DNA of 64,000 bases from the NCBI RefSeq assembly GCF_017355985.1, contig NZ_JAFIQU010000005.1:186001-250000 (forward strand). Reading direction: 5' to 3'. Origin of the DNA: Arenibaculum pallidiluteum. Lineage in GTDB: Bacteria > Pseudomonadota > Alphaproteobacteria > Azospirillales > Azospirillaceae. Position 1 is the stretch's first letter, and each line of letters starts with the position of its first letter. Position numbers and translations under genes: made by a program. Of the stretch, positions 18,146-27,273 are shown one piece after another. The notes under the pieces were generated by a model. That model did no database searches. It was not told where the DNA came from and worked only from the letters and a program-made list of their open reading frames with translations.

Positions 18146-19723
18146 ATGCCCAAGGTCCTGATTTCGGACAGCCTGAGCCCGCGTGCCGTCGAGATCTTCC
18201 GGGAGCGCGGCGTCGAGACCGACGTCCGCACCGGGCTGAAGCCCGAGGAGCTCGTCCGCGTCATCGGCGGCTATGACGGGCTCGCGATCCGCTCGGCCAC
18301 CAAGGTCACCAGGGACATCCTGGAGGCAGCAACCCGCCTGAAGGTGATCGGCCGCGCCGGCATCGGCGTGGACAACGTGGACATTCCGGCCGCGACGGCG
18401 CGCGGCGTCGTCGTGATGAACACGCCCTTCGGCAATTCCATCACCACGGCCGAGCACGCGATCGCGCTGATGTTCGCGCTGGCCCGCGAGATCCCGCAGG
18501 CCAACACCTCGACCCATGCCGGCAAGTGGGAGAAGAACCGCTTCATGGGTGTCGAGCTGACCGGCAAGGTCCTCGGCATCGTCGGCTGCGGCAACATCGG
18601 CTCCATCGTCGCCGACCGCGCGCTGGGCCTGAAGATGCGCGTCGTCGCCTTCGACCCCTTCCTGTCGCCGGAAAGGGCCGCGGATCTCGGCGTCGAGAAG
18701 GTCGAGCTGGACGAGCTGCTCGCCCGGGCCGACTTCATCACGCTGCACACGCCCAAGACCGAGAGCACCAAGAACCTCCTGAACAAGGACACGCTGGCGC
18801 GCTGCAAGCGCGGCGTGCGCATCATCAACGCCGCGCGCGGCGGCCTGATCGTCGAGGCCGACCTGAAAGCGGCGCTGGAGAGCGGGCAGGTCGCGGCGGC
18901 CGCCCTCGACGTCTTCGAGCAGGAGCCCGCGAAGGAAAACGCGCTGTTCGGCATGGAGCAGGTGATCGCGACGCCGCATCTGGGCGCGTCAACCACCGAG
19001 GCCCAGGAGAACGTCGCCCTCCAGGTCGCCGAGCAGATGGCGGACTACCTGATGACGGGCGCCGTCACCAACGCCCTGAACATGCCCTCGGTCTCCGCCG
19101 AGGACGCGCCCAAGCTGCGCCCGTACATGAAACTCGCCGAGCAGCTCGGCAGCTTCGCGGGCCAGATCACCGAGAGCGGCATTCGCGCCGTCACGGTCGA
19201 ATACGAGGGGCCGGTGGCCGAGCTGAACGTGAAGCCGCTGACCCAGACGGTGCTCATGGGCCTGCTGCGGCCCTTCGTGGACACCGTGAACATGGTCAAC
19301 GCCCCGGCGATCGCGCGCGACCGCTCGATCACCATTGCAGAGACCAAACGCGAGCGCGCCTCGGACTACCAGACGCTGATCCGGCTGACGGTCGAGAGCG
19401 AGCATCGCGTGCGCACGGTCACGGGGACGCTGTTCGGCAACGAGAAGCCGCGGATCGTCGGCATCGAGGAGGTACCGATCGAGGCCGAGCTGTCCGAGCA
19501 CATGCTGTTCGTCCGCAACGAGGACAAGCCCGGCTTCATCGGGGCGCTCGGCACCACGCTGGGCGAGGCGGGCGTGAACATCGCGACCTTCCATCTCGGC
19601 CGCACGGCGCCGGGCGAGAACGCGATCGCGCTGGTTTCGGTGGACCAGAAGATCCCCGAGCCCCTGATCCAGCGTATCGCGGGACTGCCCAGCGTCGTGC
19701 AGGCGCGCGCGCTGAGCTTCTGA
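18146..19723 (+). CDS. serA: D-3-phosphoglycerate dehydrogenase
   Basis: SerA oxidises 3-phosphoglycerate with NAD to start serine synthesis. At 525 residues it is the long form. It has an N-terminal catalytic/NAD domain with GIVGCGNIGSIVADRAL and the His-bearing ATPHLGASTTEAQENVA, an intervening ASB domain (residues about 315-445, VEYEGPVAELNVKPLTQ), and a C-terminal ACT domain (FVRNEDKPGFIGALGTTLGE) typical of serine feedback control. The ATG at 18146 (MPKVLISDSLSP) follows a GGAGGAAC site. The frame is open upstream, but only as a shadow of serC. Confidence 0.96.
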   Translation: MPKVLISDSLSPRAVEIFRERGVETDVRTGLKPEELVRVIGGYDGLAIRSATKVTRDILEAATRLKVIGRAGIGVDNVDIPAATARGVVVMNTPFGNSITTAEHAIALMFALAREIPQANTSTHAGKWEKNRFMGVELTGKVLGIVGCGNIGSIVADRALGLKMRVVAFDPFLSPERAADLGVEKVELDELLARADFITLHTPKTESTKNLLNKDTLARCKRGVRIINAARGGLIVEADLKAALESGQVAAAALDVFEQEPAKENALFGMEQVIATPHLGASTTEAQENVALQVAEQMADYLMTGAVTNALNMPSVSAEDAPKLRPYMKLAEQLGSFAGQITESGIRAVTVEYEGPVAELNVKPLTQTVLMGLLRPFVDTVNMVNAPAIARDRSITIAETKRERASDYQTLIRLTVESEHRVRTVTGTLFGNEKPRIVGIEEVPIEAELSEHMLFVRNEDKPGFIGALGTTLGEAGVNIATFHLGRTAPGENAIALVSVDQKIPEPLIQRIAGLPSVVQARALSF

Positions 19724-19732
19724 CGCACGATG

Positions 19733-19759
19733 CCCCGGGGCCCCGTCCGGGCCCCGGGG
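19733..19759 (+). terminator. GC-rich hairpin after serA
   Basis: An 11-bp perfect stem (CCCCGGGGCCC at 19733-19743, GGGCCCCGGGG at 19749-19759) with a 5-nt loop lies 10 bp after the serA stop. A short T-containing stretch (ATCTTCGG) follows. It probably ends the serC-serA transcript. Confidence 0.6.
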
Positions 19760-19832
19760 ATCTTCGGGATCCCGCGGCACCCGAAGATGCTCTACCATTC
19801 CGGGCTCAACCGCCGGCAGCAGCGGGGAAGCC

Positions 19833-20966
19833 ATGGATCTTCGCAGCTCCGGCCGCCGGCCCACGACGGCGCGCGGGCGTGGGGATGGGGCCGGGAAGCT
19901 CGGGCGTGGGCCAACGCCGATCCCGATTTCGGCATCGACCTGGAATCTCCTCCTGCTTGCGCAGGCGGCCCTGCTGCTGCTGGTCCTCTGGGCCGTACCC
20001 ATCGTGCCGGCCATCGCCCTGGCGGGCTTCGCGGTCGCCCTGGTGCTGTCCTTCCCCGTGCAGCTCTTCGCCCGCTTCGTGCCGCGCGGCGCCGCCATCC
20101 TGCTGTCCTTCCTGATCCTGCTCGCCCTGCTGCTGCTGGTCGCATACATCGTCGTGCCGCTGCTGGTCTCGCAGGCCGGCGCGCTGGTCGGCGCGCTGCC
20201 GGGCATGGTCCAGAACCTGGACCGCTATCTCGTCCGCGCGCTCGACGCGCTGTACCGGAACGATCTGCTGCCGGACACGCCGGAGGTCATCGCGGCCCGG
20301 CTCACCGAGGATTTCAGGAACAGCCTCGGCGTTGTCGCGAACAACGTCCTCGGGCGGACCGTGGGGCTGGTCTTCGGAACTTTCAGCTACGCCCTCACGG
20401 TCTTTTCGGTGGTGTTCGTCGCGGCCTCGCTGCTGGCGAACCAGCGCCAGTTCAAGGCGGCCTATCTCGCGAGCGCGCCGAAACGCTACCGCCATGACGC
20501 GCTCTCGCTCTGGGATGCGCTCGGCCATGCGCTGTCCCGCTATCTCGGCGGGCTCGCGCTGGTGCTGCTGATTCAGGGCGCGCTCTCGGCGGCGGCGCTG
20601 TTCCTGATGGGAATCCCATATCCGCTGGCTCTCGGGGCCTGGGTGTCGATCACCGCGGTGATCCCCTTCCTCGGGGCCTGGCTGGGTGCCGTGCCGGCGC
20701 TTCTGGTGGCGTTCTCGATCTCACCGGGGACGGCCCTCCTCACGGGGCTCCTTTTCGTGGCGATCCAGCAGCTCGAGGGAAACGTGCTGACGCCGCGCAT
20801 CCAGGCGCAGACGATCAAGGTCCCCGCGGTCCTCGTGTTCCTCGGCGTCATCGCGGGCGGGGCGCTGGCGGGCCTTGCCGGCGTGCTCCTGGCGGTGCCG
20901 ACGCTCGCGACGCTGCGGGTGCTGTTCGACTTCTTCCGCGTCCGGCTCCGGCTCCGGCCCCGGTAG
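19833..20966 (+). CDS. AI-2E family transporter (PerM/TqsA-like)
   Basis: A 377-residue multi-pass membrane protein. An N-terminal basic tail is followed by a helical hairpin cluster (NLLLLAQAALLLLVLWAVPI, then SFLILLALLLLVAYIVVPLL), a soluble helical central region (VAARLTEDFRNSLGVVANNV equivalent), and C-terminal helices including GIPYPLALGAWVSITAVIPF, FVAIQQLEGNVLTPRIQAQT and FLGVIAGGALAGLAGVLLAVP. These are hallmarks of the AI-2E family, whose members export small molecules or ions. The substrate cannot be named here. The ATG at 19833 is the first reasonable start after the serA hairpin. Confidence 0.85.
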   Translation: MDLRSSGRRPTTARGRGDGAGKLGRGPTPIPISASTWNLLLLAQAALLLLVLWAVPIVPAIALAGFAVALVLSFPVQLFARFVPRGAAILLSFLILLALLLLVAYIVVPLLVSQAGALVGALPGMVQNLDRYLVRALDALYRNDLLPDTPEVIAARLTEDFRNSLGVVANNVLGRTVGLVFGTFSYALTVFSVVFVAASLLANQRQFKAAYLASAPKRYRHDALSLWDALGHALSRYLGGLALVLLIQGALSAAALFLMGIPYPLALGAWVSITAVIPFLGAWLGAVPALLVAFSISPGTALLTGLLFVAIQQLEGNVLTPRIQAQTIKVPAVLVFLGVIAGGALAGLAGVLLAVPTLATLRVLFDFFRVRLRLRPR

Positions 20967-21096
20967 CTGGGGGCGCGATCTTCCGCGAGGGCTGGAGGAC
21001 CCGGCCGGACCGCCGGGGAGGGTGCGGTTGAGCGGCCCCGATGCTTGCGATACAGTCCGCGGCCGCCCCTGGACACTGGTCTCGAAAGCTCCTCAC

Positions 21097-21909
21097 ATGG
21101 ACCGCGATGCGATCATTCACGAGCTCGAGGCCCTGCTCCGCGAGCGGGGGGCAACGGTCGAGGCCTACCAGTTCTTCCTCGCCCTGCACCGCCTTGCGTT
21201 GTGCGGGATCGGCGCCGGGGCGGGCGCCGACGTCGACACGAGCGGCGAGGGCTTTGCCCTGAATTATCTCGCAGGGATGTTCAAGGACCAGCGGGAGGTC
21301 ACGGTCTTCGACGTGGGTGGGAATGTCGGCCGCTATACGAAGGCGGTGCTTGCGCACATTCCGAATGCCCGGGTCTATGCCTTCGAGCCCTCGCCTGCCG
21401 CCTACGCCAGCTTTACAGCCAATGTTTCCGACCCACGGTGCAAGGCATTCAACTTCGGCCTTTCGGACAGCAGCGGGTCGGCAGAACTGTTCGCGCCGCG
21501 GCCGGGGGCGGGCCCCGCATCCCTCTACGCCAGGCGGCTCGACCACTTCGGTATCGAGATGAAGCCGGTCGAGACGATTTCCCTGCGCCGGCTGGACGAG
21601 GTGTGCGCGGAGAACGGCATTGGGCGCATCGACCTTCTGAAGATCGATGCCGAGGGTCATGAGCTGGCCATCCTGGCCGGCGCAGGGGACATGCTGAGGA
21701 GCGGGGCGGTCCGCGCCATCCAGTTCGAGTTCGGCGGCAGCAACATCGATGCCAGGACGTATTTCCAGGATCTCTGGTACGCCCTGCCGGACTTCTCGGT
21801 GCACAGGATCCTTCGGGACGGGCTGGCAAGGGTCGAGGCATACCGGGAGGAGGACGAGATCTTCCTGGCGCAGAACTTCCTGGCGCTTTCCAGGAACTTC
21901 CAGGCCTGA
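21097..21909 (+). CDS. FkbM family methyltransferase
   Basis: A 270-residue SAM-dependent methyltransferase of the FkbM type, which usually O-methylates sugars or small metabolites. Motif I is VTVFDVGGNVGRYTKAVL near residues 68-85, the acidic motif is ARVYAFEPSPAAYASF, and the FkbM signature is IDLLKIDAEGHELAILAGA, followed by IQFEFGGSNIDARTYFQDL. The ATG at 21097 was chosen because upstream in-frame sequence belongs to the previous gene's tail and intergenic DNA. It is probably monocistronic, and no partner gene indicates the substrate. Confidence 0.85.
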   Translation: MDRDAIIHELEALLRERGATVEAYQFFLALHRLALCGIGAGAGADVDTSGEGFALNYLAGMFKDQREVTVFDVGGNVGRYTKAVLAHIPNARVYAFEPSPAAYASFTANVSDPRCKAFNFGLSDSSGSAELFAPRPGAGPASLYARRLDHFGIEMKPVETISLRRLDEVCAENGIGRIDLLKIDAEGHELAILAGAGDMLRSGAVRAIQFEFGGSNIDARTYFQDLWYALPDFSVHRILRDGLARVEAYREEDEIFLAQNFLALSRNFQA

Positions 21910-21960
21910 CGGATGTGAGCCCGGGCGGCACCTCCGGGCAGGCCGCGTCCCTCTGAGGGC

Positions 21961-23451
21961 CTACAGCAGCGGCGAGAGGAGCCGTGCCAGGGAATCGCGC
22001 AGGCGGCTCGCCACCGGCCGGCGGAGATACTCGTCCAGCAGGAACGGCCGGCACCCGGCGAGGTCGCGCTCGAAGGCCGCGTCGAGCTCCGCTGCGACCG
22101 CCGGGTCGTAGACGACCGCGGTCGCCTCGTAATTGATGCTGAAGCTGCGGATGTCGAGATTGGCCGAGCCGACCGAGCAGACCTGGCCGTCGACGGTGAT
22201 GACCTTCGCGTGCAGATAGCCTTTCTCGTAGAGATAGGCGCGCACGCCGGCCGCCGTGACCTCGGCGAGGTAGGTGCTCGCGGCCCAGTAGGGCGCCTGG
22301 TTCAGTCCCTCGCCCCGGGCGCTGAGCATCACCTCCACCTCGACGCCCGACAGCGCGGCGGCCTTCAGCGCCTCGGCGATGGTAGGGTCGAGGATGAAGA
22401 ACGGGGACTGCAGCCGCACCCGGCGCCGCGCCGACAGGATCATGGCGAAGTAGAGCTGCCGGATCGCCCGCCACTCCGAATCCGGGCCCGAGGTGAGGAT
22501 CTGGACCGGCACGCTCGGCGCGTGGTCCTCGTCCGCCGGGTCTGCCGTGTCCTCGGCGTGCTGCATGTGCTCGCGCAGCGGGGCGAGCGTATCGGGGGCG
22601 TACAGGTCCTCGCCGGTCGCGTTGTACCAGTCGATCAGGAACACGGTCTCCAGCACGGCGGCTCCGTCGCCGACGATGCGCAGATGGGTGTCGCGCCAGA
22701 CATCGAAGTCCGGCCCGCCATCGATGTGCTCCTGCCCGATGTTCAGGCCGCCGGTGTACCCGATGCGCCCGTCGATCACGGCGATCTTGCGGTGGTTGCG
22801 GTAGGAGATCGTGTGCAGCCGGTACAGGGGCGAGACCGGCGCCACCAGCACGCCGGCCTGCCTGAGCTCGCGCCGGTAGCGCCTGGACAGCCGCAGGAAG
22901 GAGCCGACGGGATCGTACAGCAGGCGCACCTCGACGCCGGCCTGGGCCCTTTCGATCAGGATCTCCTTGAGCTCCTGCGTGAAGGGATCCTCCGCCCAGA
23001 TGTAGTACTGGAGATGAATTGAATGCCGGGCCGTCTTAAGGTCCGCGACCAGGCTCGGATAATGCTCCGCCGCGTCCTGCTGGACGGAGATCCGGTTGCG
23101 GAGCGTGAGGACGGAATGCGAGTTCCGCCGCACCAGCCGCATCAGCCGGTGCCGGATCGTCCCATCCGCCTCCAGCCCGTGGATCTCGGCCTCCTGCTCG
23201 TCCAGCAGGCGGCCGAGAAGCCGCGTCAGGTTCGGCTTCAGGTTCTGCCGGGCGAGCGCGTTCTCGCGGCTGAACGCCTTCCGGTCCCGGCCGAACAGGA
23301 GATAGATCGCCAGGCCGGCGCCGGGCAGGGCCAGGAACAGCAGCATCCAGGCGAACGTCGCTGGCGGGCGCCGGTTCTCGAGAACGATATAGATGCCCGT
23401 GAGCAGTACGTAGCCGGAGAAGAGCCAGCCAAAAGCCGCGGACCAGTTCAT
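21961..23451 (-). CDS. cls: cardiolipin synthase
   Basis: A 496-residue membrane phospholipase D-type enzyme that condenses phosphatidylglycerol to cardiolipin. Two N-terminal hydrophobic helices (residues about 5-25 and 33-52, including ILLFLALPGAGLAIYLLFGR in a broader view) are followed by two HKD motifs: HRKIAVIDGRIGYTGGLNIG and HAKVITVDGQVCSVGSANLD. Both HxK(x)4D sets look intact. The ATG at 23451 gives the usual N-terminal membrane anchor. It is convergent with the FkbM gene, with a short GCCCGG/CCGGGC hairpin (21919-21939) between their ends. Confidence 0.92.
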   Translation of the reverse strand: MNWSAAFGWLFSGYVLLTGIYIVLENRRPPATFAWMLLFLALPGAGLAIYLLFGRDRKAFSRENALARQNLKPNLTRLLGRLLDEQEAEIHGLEADGTIRHRLMRLVRRNSHSVLTLRNRISVQQDAAEHYPSLVADLKTARHSIHLQYYIWAEDPFTQELKEILIERAQAGVEVRLLYDPVGSFLRLSRRYRRELRQAGVLVAPVSPLYRLHTISYRNHRKIAVIDGRIGYTGGLNIGQEHIDGGPDFDVWRDTHLRIVGDGAAVLETVFLIDWYNATGEDLYAPDTLAPLREHMQHAEDTADPADEDHAPSVPVQILTSGPDSEWRAIRQLYFAMILSARRRVRLQSPFFILDPTIAEALKAAALSGVEVEVMLSARGEGLNQAPYWAASTYLAEVTAAGVRAYLYEKGYLHAKVITVDGQVCSVGSANLDIRSFSINYEATAVVYDPAVAAELDAAFERDLAGCRPFLLDEYLRRPVASRLRDSLARLLSPLL

Positions 23452-23715
23452 CCTGCCTGCATCGCTCCCATGCCTTCGGAGGTCCGGCGAGCTGGCGGAC
23501 GCGTCGCGCGCCCGCCTTGCCCGGAGACGCGCCGGGGACGGTCGCCTGCGCCGGTATCCGCGTCAACACGCCGGGGCGTGGTTTCGGCCATCCCGCACGG
23601 AGGGATGGGCCGCCGCGGCGCCGAATGTCCGCGCCGCGGATCATTTCGAAAGCTTTACGATATCTTCACCAATTTCGGGACATTTTCGCGATGAATGCCG
23701 AAAAAGGGGTGACCC

Positions 23716-24534
23716 GTGGCAGTCATCGACGTTGCGCAGCGGCAGAAGATCATCGATGGCCTGCTCCGGAAGGCGGAAGACCTCCTGAGGTCCATGCGCA
23801 ATGGCGCCATGACCGAGCCACCAGAGGGAATCGAGGCGCGGGCGCTTGCCCTGGCCGAGCTGATGAAGGCGCCGGAATTCCCGCCGCAGCGCGCCTCGGA
23901 GTTCCGCGAGCAGGCCAAGATCTTCCAGCGGAACGCCTTCCAGCGCAGCGTCGACGCGCAGCTCTCCCTGGCCGAGCAGGCCGCCCGAGCCGGCGACGAC
24001 AAGAAGCGCAACGAGATCCTGGCCAAGGCGCGGGAGCATTTCGGCAAGGCGGTGCGGTTCGGCGTGGATGACGAGTTCCGCGGCGCCGTGGAGCGGCGCG
24101 TCCAGGCGATCATGCTGACCTCGGCGGGGGGCGTGGACCAGCGCACCAAGGATGCCGCCGCCCGCAAGCTCGAGACGCAGGACGCCGCGACCAAGGCGCC
24201 GGCCGGCAGGGAACGGCGCGGCGCCATCCGCTACTTCGATCCGCCCCTGACGGTCGTGCTCGACGGACGCAGCTATCATACCGTGAACTGGTCGATCCGC
24301 GGCCTGCTGATCGAGGATTTCCGCAACGACCAGGGCCTTCGGGTCGGTGACAAGGTGCGCCTCGACCTCAGCTGCGAGTTCAGTCCCGACCCCGTGCGCC
24401 AGCCGGCCGTCGTGGCGCGGGTCGGCAACCCCGACGGCACGCTGGCCCTGGCCTTTCCCGCCATCAGCACCGCCGTGCTCGGCTTCGCCCATGCCATGAA
24501 GGGCGCGGGCGTGCAGGCCGCGCCCGAGCGCTAG
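23716..24534 (+). CDS. PilZ domain protein
   Basis: A 272-residue soluble protein. The N-terminal 150 residues are helical and charged, resembling a tetratricopeptide-like or coiled region (DVAQRQKIIDGLLRKAEDLL, EILAKAREHFGKAVRFG). The C-terminal about 100 residues form a PilZ domain: an RxxxR-type stretch in GRERRGAIRYFDP, and the (D/N)xSxxG motif as NWSIRGLLIEDF. PilZ domains bind cyclic di-GMP. Here the usual Asp of the second motif is Asn, which may weaken binding. The start is GTG at 23716. The 264-bp region upstream is AT-richer close to the gene and probably contains its promoter. Confidence 0.8.
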   Translation: MAVIDVAQRQKIIDGLLRKAEDLLRSMRNGAMTEPPEGIEARALALAELMKAPEFPPQRASEFREQAKIFQRNAFQRSVDAQLSLAEQAARAGDDKKRNEILAKAREHFGKAVRFGVDDEFRGAVERRVQAIMLTSAGGVDQRTKDAAARKLETQDAATKAPAGRERRGAIRYFDPPLTVVLDGRSYHTVNWSIRGLLIEDFRNDQGLRVGDKVRLDLSCEFSPDPVRQPAVVARVGNPDGTLALAFPAISTAVLGFAHAMKGAGVQAAPER

Positions 24535-24701
24535 GCATCGGGGCGACTTCCTGGGGCGCCCGCCCTGGGACTTCAGCCAGGGACATCCTCCCGGGACGGC
24601 ATTCCGTCGCGGCGGCGCCATCTGCCGCAATTCCGTTTGCCCGGGCCGGGGCTTTGGGCTAACAACCGCCCGGAACCTGCTGGGACGAGCCGCGCAAGGG
24701 C

Positions 24702-25862
24702 ATGAACGACGCGATCCACAGGGCCTTGCTGCCGGCGGGCCTGCCCGACCTGCTTCCGCCCGACGCCGGTCACGAGGCCGCCATCGTCGAGCGGCTGATG
24801 GCGGCGTTCGGACGCTCGGGTTACGAGCGCGTCAAGCCGCCCCTCATCGAGTTCGAATCCACCATGCTCTCGGGTTCTGGCCAGGCTCTGGCGACCGAGA
24901 CCTTCCGCGTGATGGATCCGATCTCGCAGAGCATGCTTGCGCTGCGCCCCGACATCACGCTGCAGGTTGCCCGCATCGCGACCACCCGCCTGACGCGTCG
25001 GCCGCGGCCGCTGCGCCTGTCCTATGGCGGGCAGGTGGTGCGCACCCGCGGCTCGCACATGCGCCCGGAGCGGCAGTTCGGCCAAGTCGGCGTGGAGCTG
25101 ATCGGAACCCTGGCGCCCGAGGCTGACGCCGAGGTGGTGGTCCTCGCCGCCGAGGCGCTGCAGGCGGCGGGCGTGCCGCATCTGTCGGTCGACCTGAACG
25201 TCGCGACCCTGGTGCCGACCCTGTGTCGTGCGCTGAACCTGCCCGAGGAGGACTCGGCGCGCCTGCGCTCGGCCCTTGACCGCAAGGATGCGGCCGGCGT
25301 GGCGGCGGTCGGTGGCCCCGCGGCGGCCCTGATGGGGCGGCTGATGGCCGCCAGCGGCCCGGCGGCCCGCGCTGTTGCGGCGCTGTCCGCGCTCGAGCTG
25401 CCCGAGGCGGCCGAGGCCGACCGGCGCCGCCTCACCGAGGTCGTGCGCCTGGTCAAGGAGGCAGCACCGTCCCTGATGCTGACGGTGGACCTCGTCGAGC
25501 ATCGCGGCTTCGAATATCACACCGGTCTGGGCTTCACCTTCTTCGCCCGCGGCACGCGCGGCGAGCTCGGCCGCGGCGGGCGATATCGCGCCGGCGGCGA
25601 CGGGCGCGACCCGCTGTCGGGCGAGCCCTCGACGGGCTTCACCCTGTATCTCGACACCGTCCTGCGCGCGGCCCCGGGGCCGCAGCCGACCACGCGCCTG
25701 TTCCTGCCGCACGGGACTGATCCCGGGGAGGGGCGTCGTCTGCGCGAGGCTGGCTGGACCACCGTCGCGGGGCTCGAGCCCGCGTCGGACGCTGGCGCCG
25801 AGGCGCGACGCCAGCGCTGCACCCACCTGCTCGTCGCGGGCGAGCCGGTGGCGCTCGATTGA
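24702..25862 (+). CDS. hisZ: ATP phosphoribosyltransferase regulatory subunit
   Basis: HisZ is a histidyl-tRNA synthetase paralogue that pairs with short-form HisG to start histidine synthesis. It retains the class II synthetase-like fold but cannot charge tRNA. The 386-residue protein shows the motif-2-like RLSYGGQVVRTRGSHMRPERQFGQVGVE (two blocks of the family) and the histidine-binding VEHRGFEYHTGLGFTFFARG. Its presence implies that the cell's HisG, outside this window, is the short form. The gene is followed after 16 bp by purA, so the two are probably in one operon. Confidence 0.92.
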   Translation: MNDAIHRALLPAGLPDLLPPDAGHEAAIVERLMAAFGRSGYERVKPPLIEFESTMLSGSGQALATETFRVMDPISQSMLALRPDITLQVARIATTRLTRRPRPLRLSYGGQVVRTRGSHMRPERQFGQVGVELIGTLAPEADAEVVVLAAEALQAAGVPHLSVDLNVATLVPTLCRALNLPEEDSARLRSALDRKDAAGVAAVGGPAAALMGRLMAASGPAARAVAALSALELPEAAEADRRRLTEVVRLVKEAAPSLMLTVDLVEHRGFEYHTGLGFTFFARGTRGELGRGGRYRAGGDGRDPLSGEPSTGFTLYLDTVLRAAPGPQPTTRLFLPHGTDPGEGRRLREAGWTTVAGLEPASDAGAEARRQRCTHLLVAGEPVALD

Positions 25863-25878
25863 ACCGGAGTAGCTGACA

Positions 25879-27171
25879 ATGGCGAACGTGGCTGTCGTGG
25901 GCGCCCAGTGGGGCGACGAGGGCAAGGGGAAGATCGTCGACTGGCTGTCGAGCCGGGCCGACGTCGTCGTCCGGTTCCAGGGCGGCCACAATGCCGGCCA
26001 CACCCTCGTGATCAACGGCGTCGAGTACAAGCTGAGCCTGCTGCCCTCGGGCGTCGTACGGCCCGGCAAGCTCAGCGTGATCGGCAACGGCGTGGTCGTC
26101 GACCCCTGGGCCCTGCTGAAGGAAATCGAGGCCATCCGCTCCAAGGGCGTCGAAGTCACGCCCGAGACGCTGGTGGTCGCGGAGAACGCCACGCTGATCC
26201 TTCCCGTGCACGGCGCCGTCGACCGCGCCCGCGAGGAGGCTCGCGGCGCCTCGAAGATCGGGACCACCGGGCGCGGCATCGGCCCCGCCTACGAGGACAA
26301 GGTCGCGCGCCGGGCGATCCGCCTGTGCGACCTCGCCGATCCGGCCGTGCTGGACGGCAAGGTCGAGCAGATGCTGTTCCACCACAACGCGCTGCTGCGC
26401 GGCTTCGGCGCACCCGAGATCGAGGCGGCGGACCTTCTGGCCCAGCTCCGCGAGATCGCGCCGCGGATCCTTCCCTATGCCGGGGTGGTGTGGGACCGAC
26501 TGGACGCGCTGCGCCGCCAGGGCAAGCGGATCCTGTTCGAGGGCGCCCAGGGCACCATGCTGGACGTCGATCACGGAACCTATCCCTTCGTCACCTCCTC
26601 CAACACGGTGGCCGGCAACGCGGCGACCGGGTCGGGCATGGGGCCGGGCGCGGTCGGCCACGTCCTGGGTATCTGCAAGGCCTATACGACGCGCGTCGGC
26701 TCGGGCCCGTTCCCGACCGAGCAGGTGAACGACATCGGCGAGCTGCTGGGCGCGCGCGGCAAGGAGTTCGGCGTGGTCACCGGCCGCAAGCGCCGCTGCG
26801 GCTGGTTCGATGCCGTTATGGTGCGCCAGGCGGTGAAGGTCGGCGGGATCAACGGCATCGCCCTGACCAAGCTGGACGTGCTGGACGGGTTCGCGGAGCT
26901 CAAGGTCTGCACCGGCTATCGCCATGAGGGCCGGGTTCTGAACCACTATCCAGCCGGGCAGACGGCCCAGGCCTCGGTGGAGCCGATCTACGAGACCTTC
27001 GAGGGCTGGTCCGAGAGCACGCGCGGCGCGCGGAGCTGGGCCGATCTGCCGGCCACGGCGGTCAAGTACGTCCGCCGGATCGAGGAGCTGATCGAGGCTC
27101 CGGTGACGCTGCTCTCCACGAGCCCCGAGCGCGACGACACCATCCTGATGCACGATCCCTTCGAGGACTGA
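25879..27171 (+). CDS. purA: adenylosuccinate synthetase
   Basis: PurA makes adenylosuccinate from IMP and aspartate with GTP, committing to AMP. The 430-residue protein has the N-terminal P-loop-like [61 protein letters not shown] and [18 protein letters not shown], all typical of the canonical enzyme. Starts at ATG 25879, 16 bp after hisZ. A strong intrinsic terminator lies 18 bp after the stop, so hisZ-purA is a complete unit. Confidence 0.97.
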   Translation: MANVAVVGAQWGDEGKGKIVDWLSSRADVVVRFQGGHNAGHTLVINGVEYKLSLLPSGVVRPGKLSVIGNGVVVDPWALLKEIEAIRSKGVEVTPETLVVAENATLILPVHGAVDRAREEARGASKIGTTGRGIGPAYEDKVARRAIRLCDLADPAVLDGKVEQMLFHHNALLRGFGAPEIEAADLLAQLREIAPRILPYAGVVWDRLDALRRQGKRILFEGAQGTMLDVDHGTYPFVTSSNTVAGNAATGSGMGPGAVGHVLGICKAYTTRVGSGPFPTEQVNDIGELLGARGKEFGVVTGRKRRCGWFDAVMVRQAVKVGGINGIALTKLDVLDGFAELKVCTGYRHEGRVLNHYPAGQTAQASVEPIYETFEGWSESTRGARSWADLPATAVKYVRRIEELIEAPVTLLSTSPERDDTILMHDPFED

Positions 27172-27189
27172 GCGCGCCCGAACGCGCGG

Positions 27190-27223
27190 AACCGGCGGAT
27201 GCGAAGGCTCCGCCGGTTTTTTT
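27190..27223 (+). terminator. Rho-independent terminator of hisZ-purA
   Basis: A perfect 10-bp stem (AACCGGCGGA at 27190-27199, TCCGCCGGTT at 27209-27218) with a 9-nt loop is followed by a run of seven T to 27223. It is the clearest intrinsic terminator in the window. Confidence 0.92.
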
Positions 27224-27273
27224 AATGCTTCTTTTGCCAAGCTCCCCGAAACTGCCCGCGGGAGGGAGGGCCG

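Noticed and set aside
25879..27171. PurA as a phage PurZ of the 2-aminoadenine pathway
   Set aside because: The gene is chromosomal, in an operon with hisZ, of canonical PurA length and motif content. The prophage polymerase is of a common family A type and no DatZ/MazZ gene was found.
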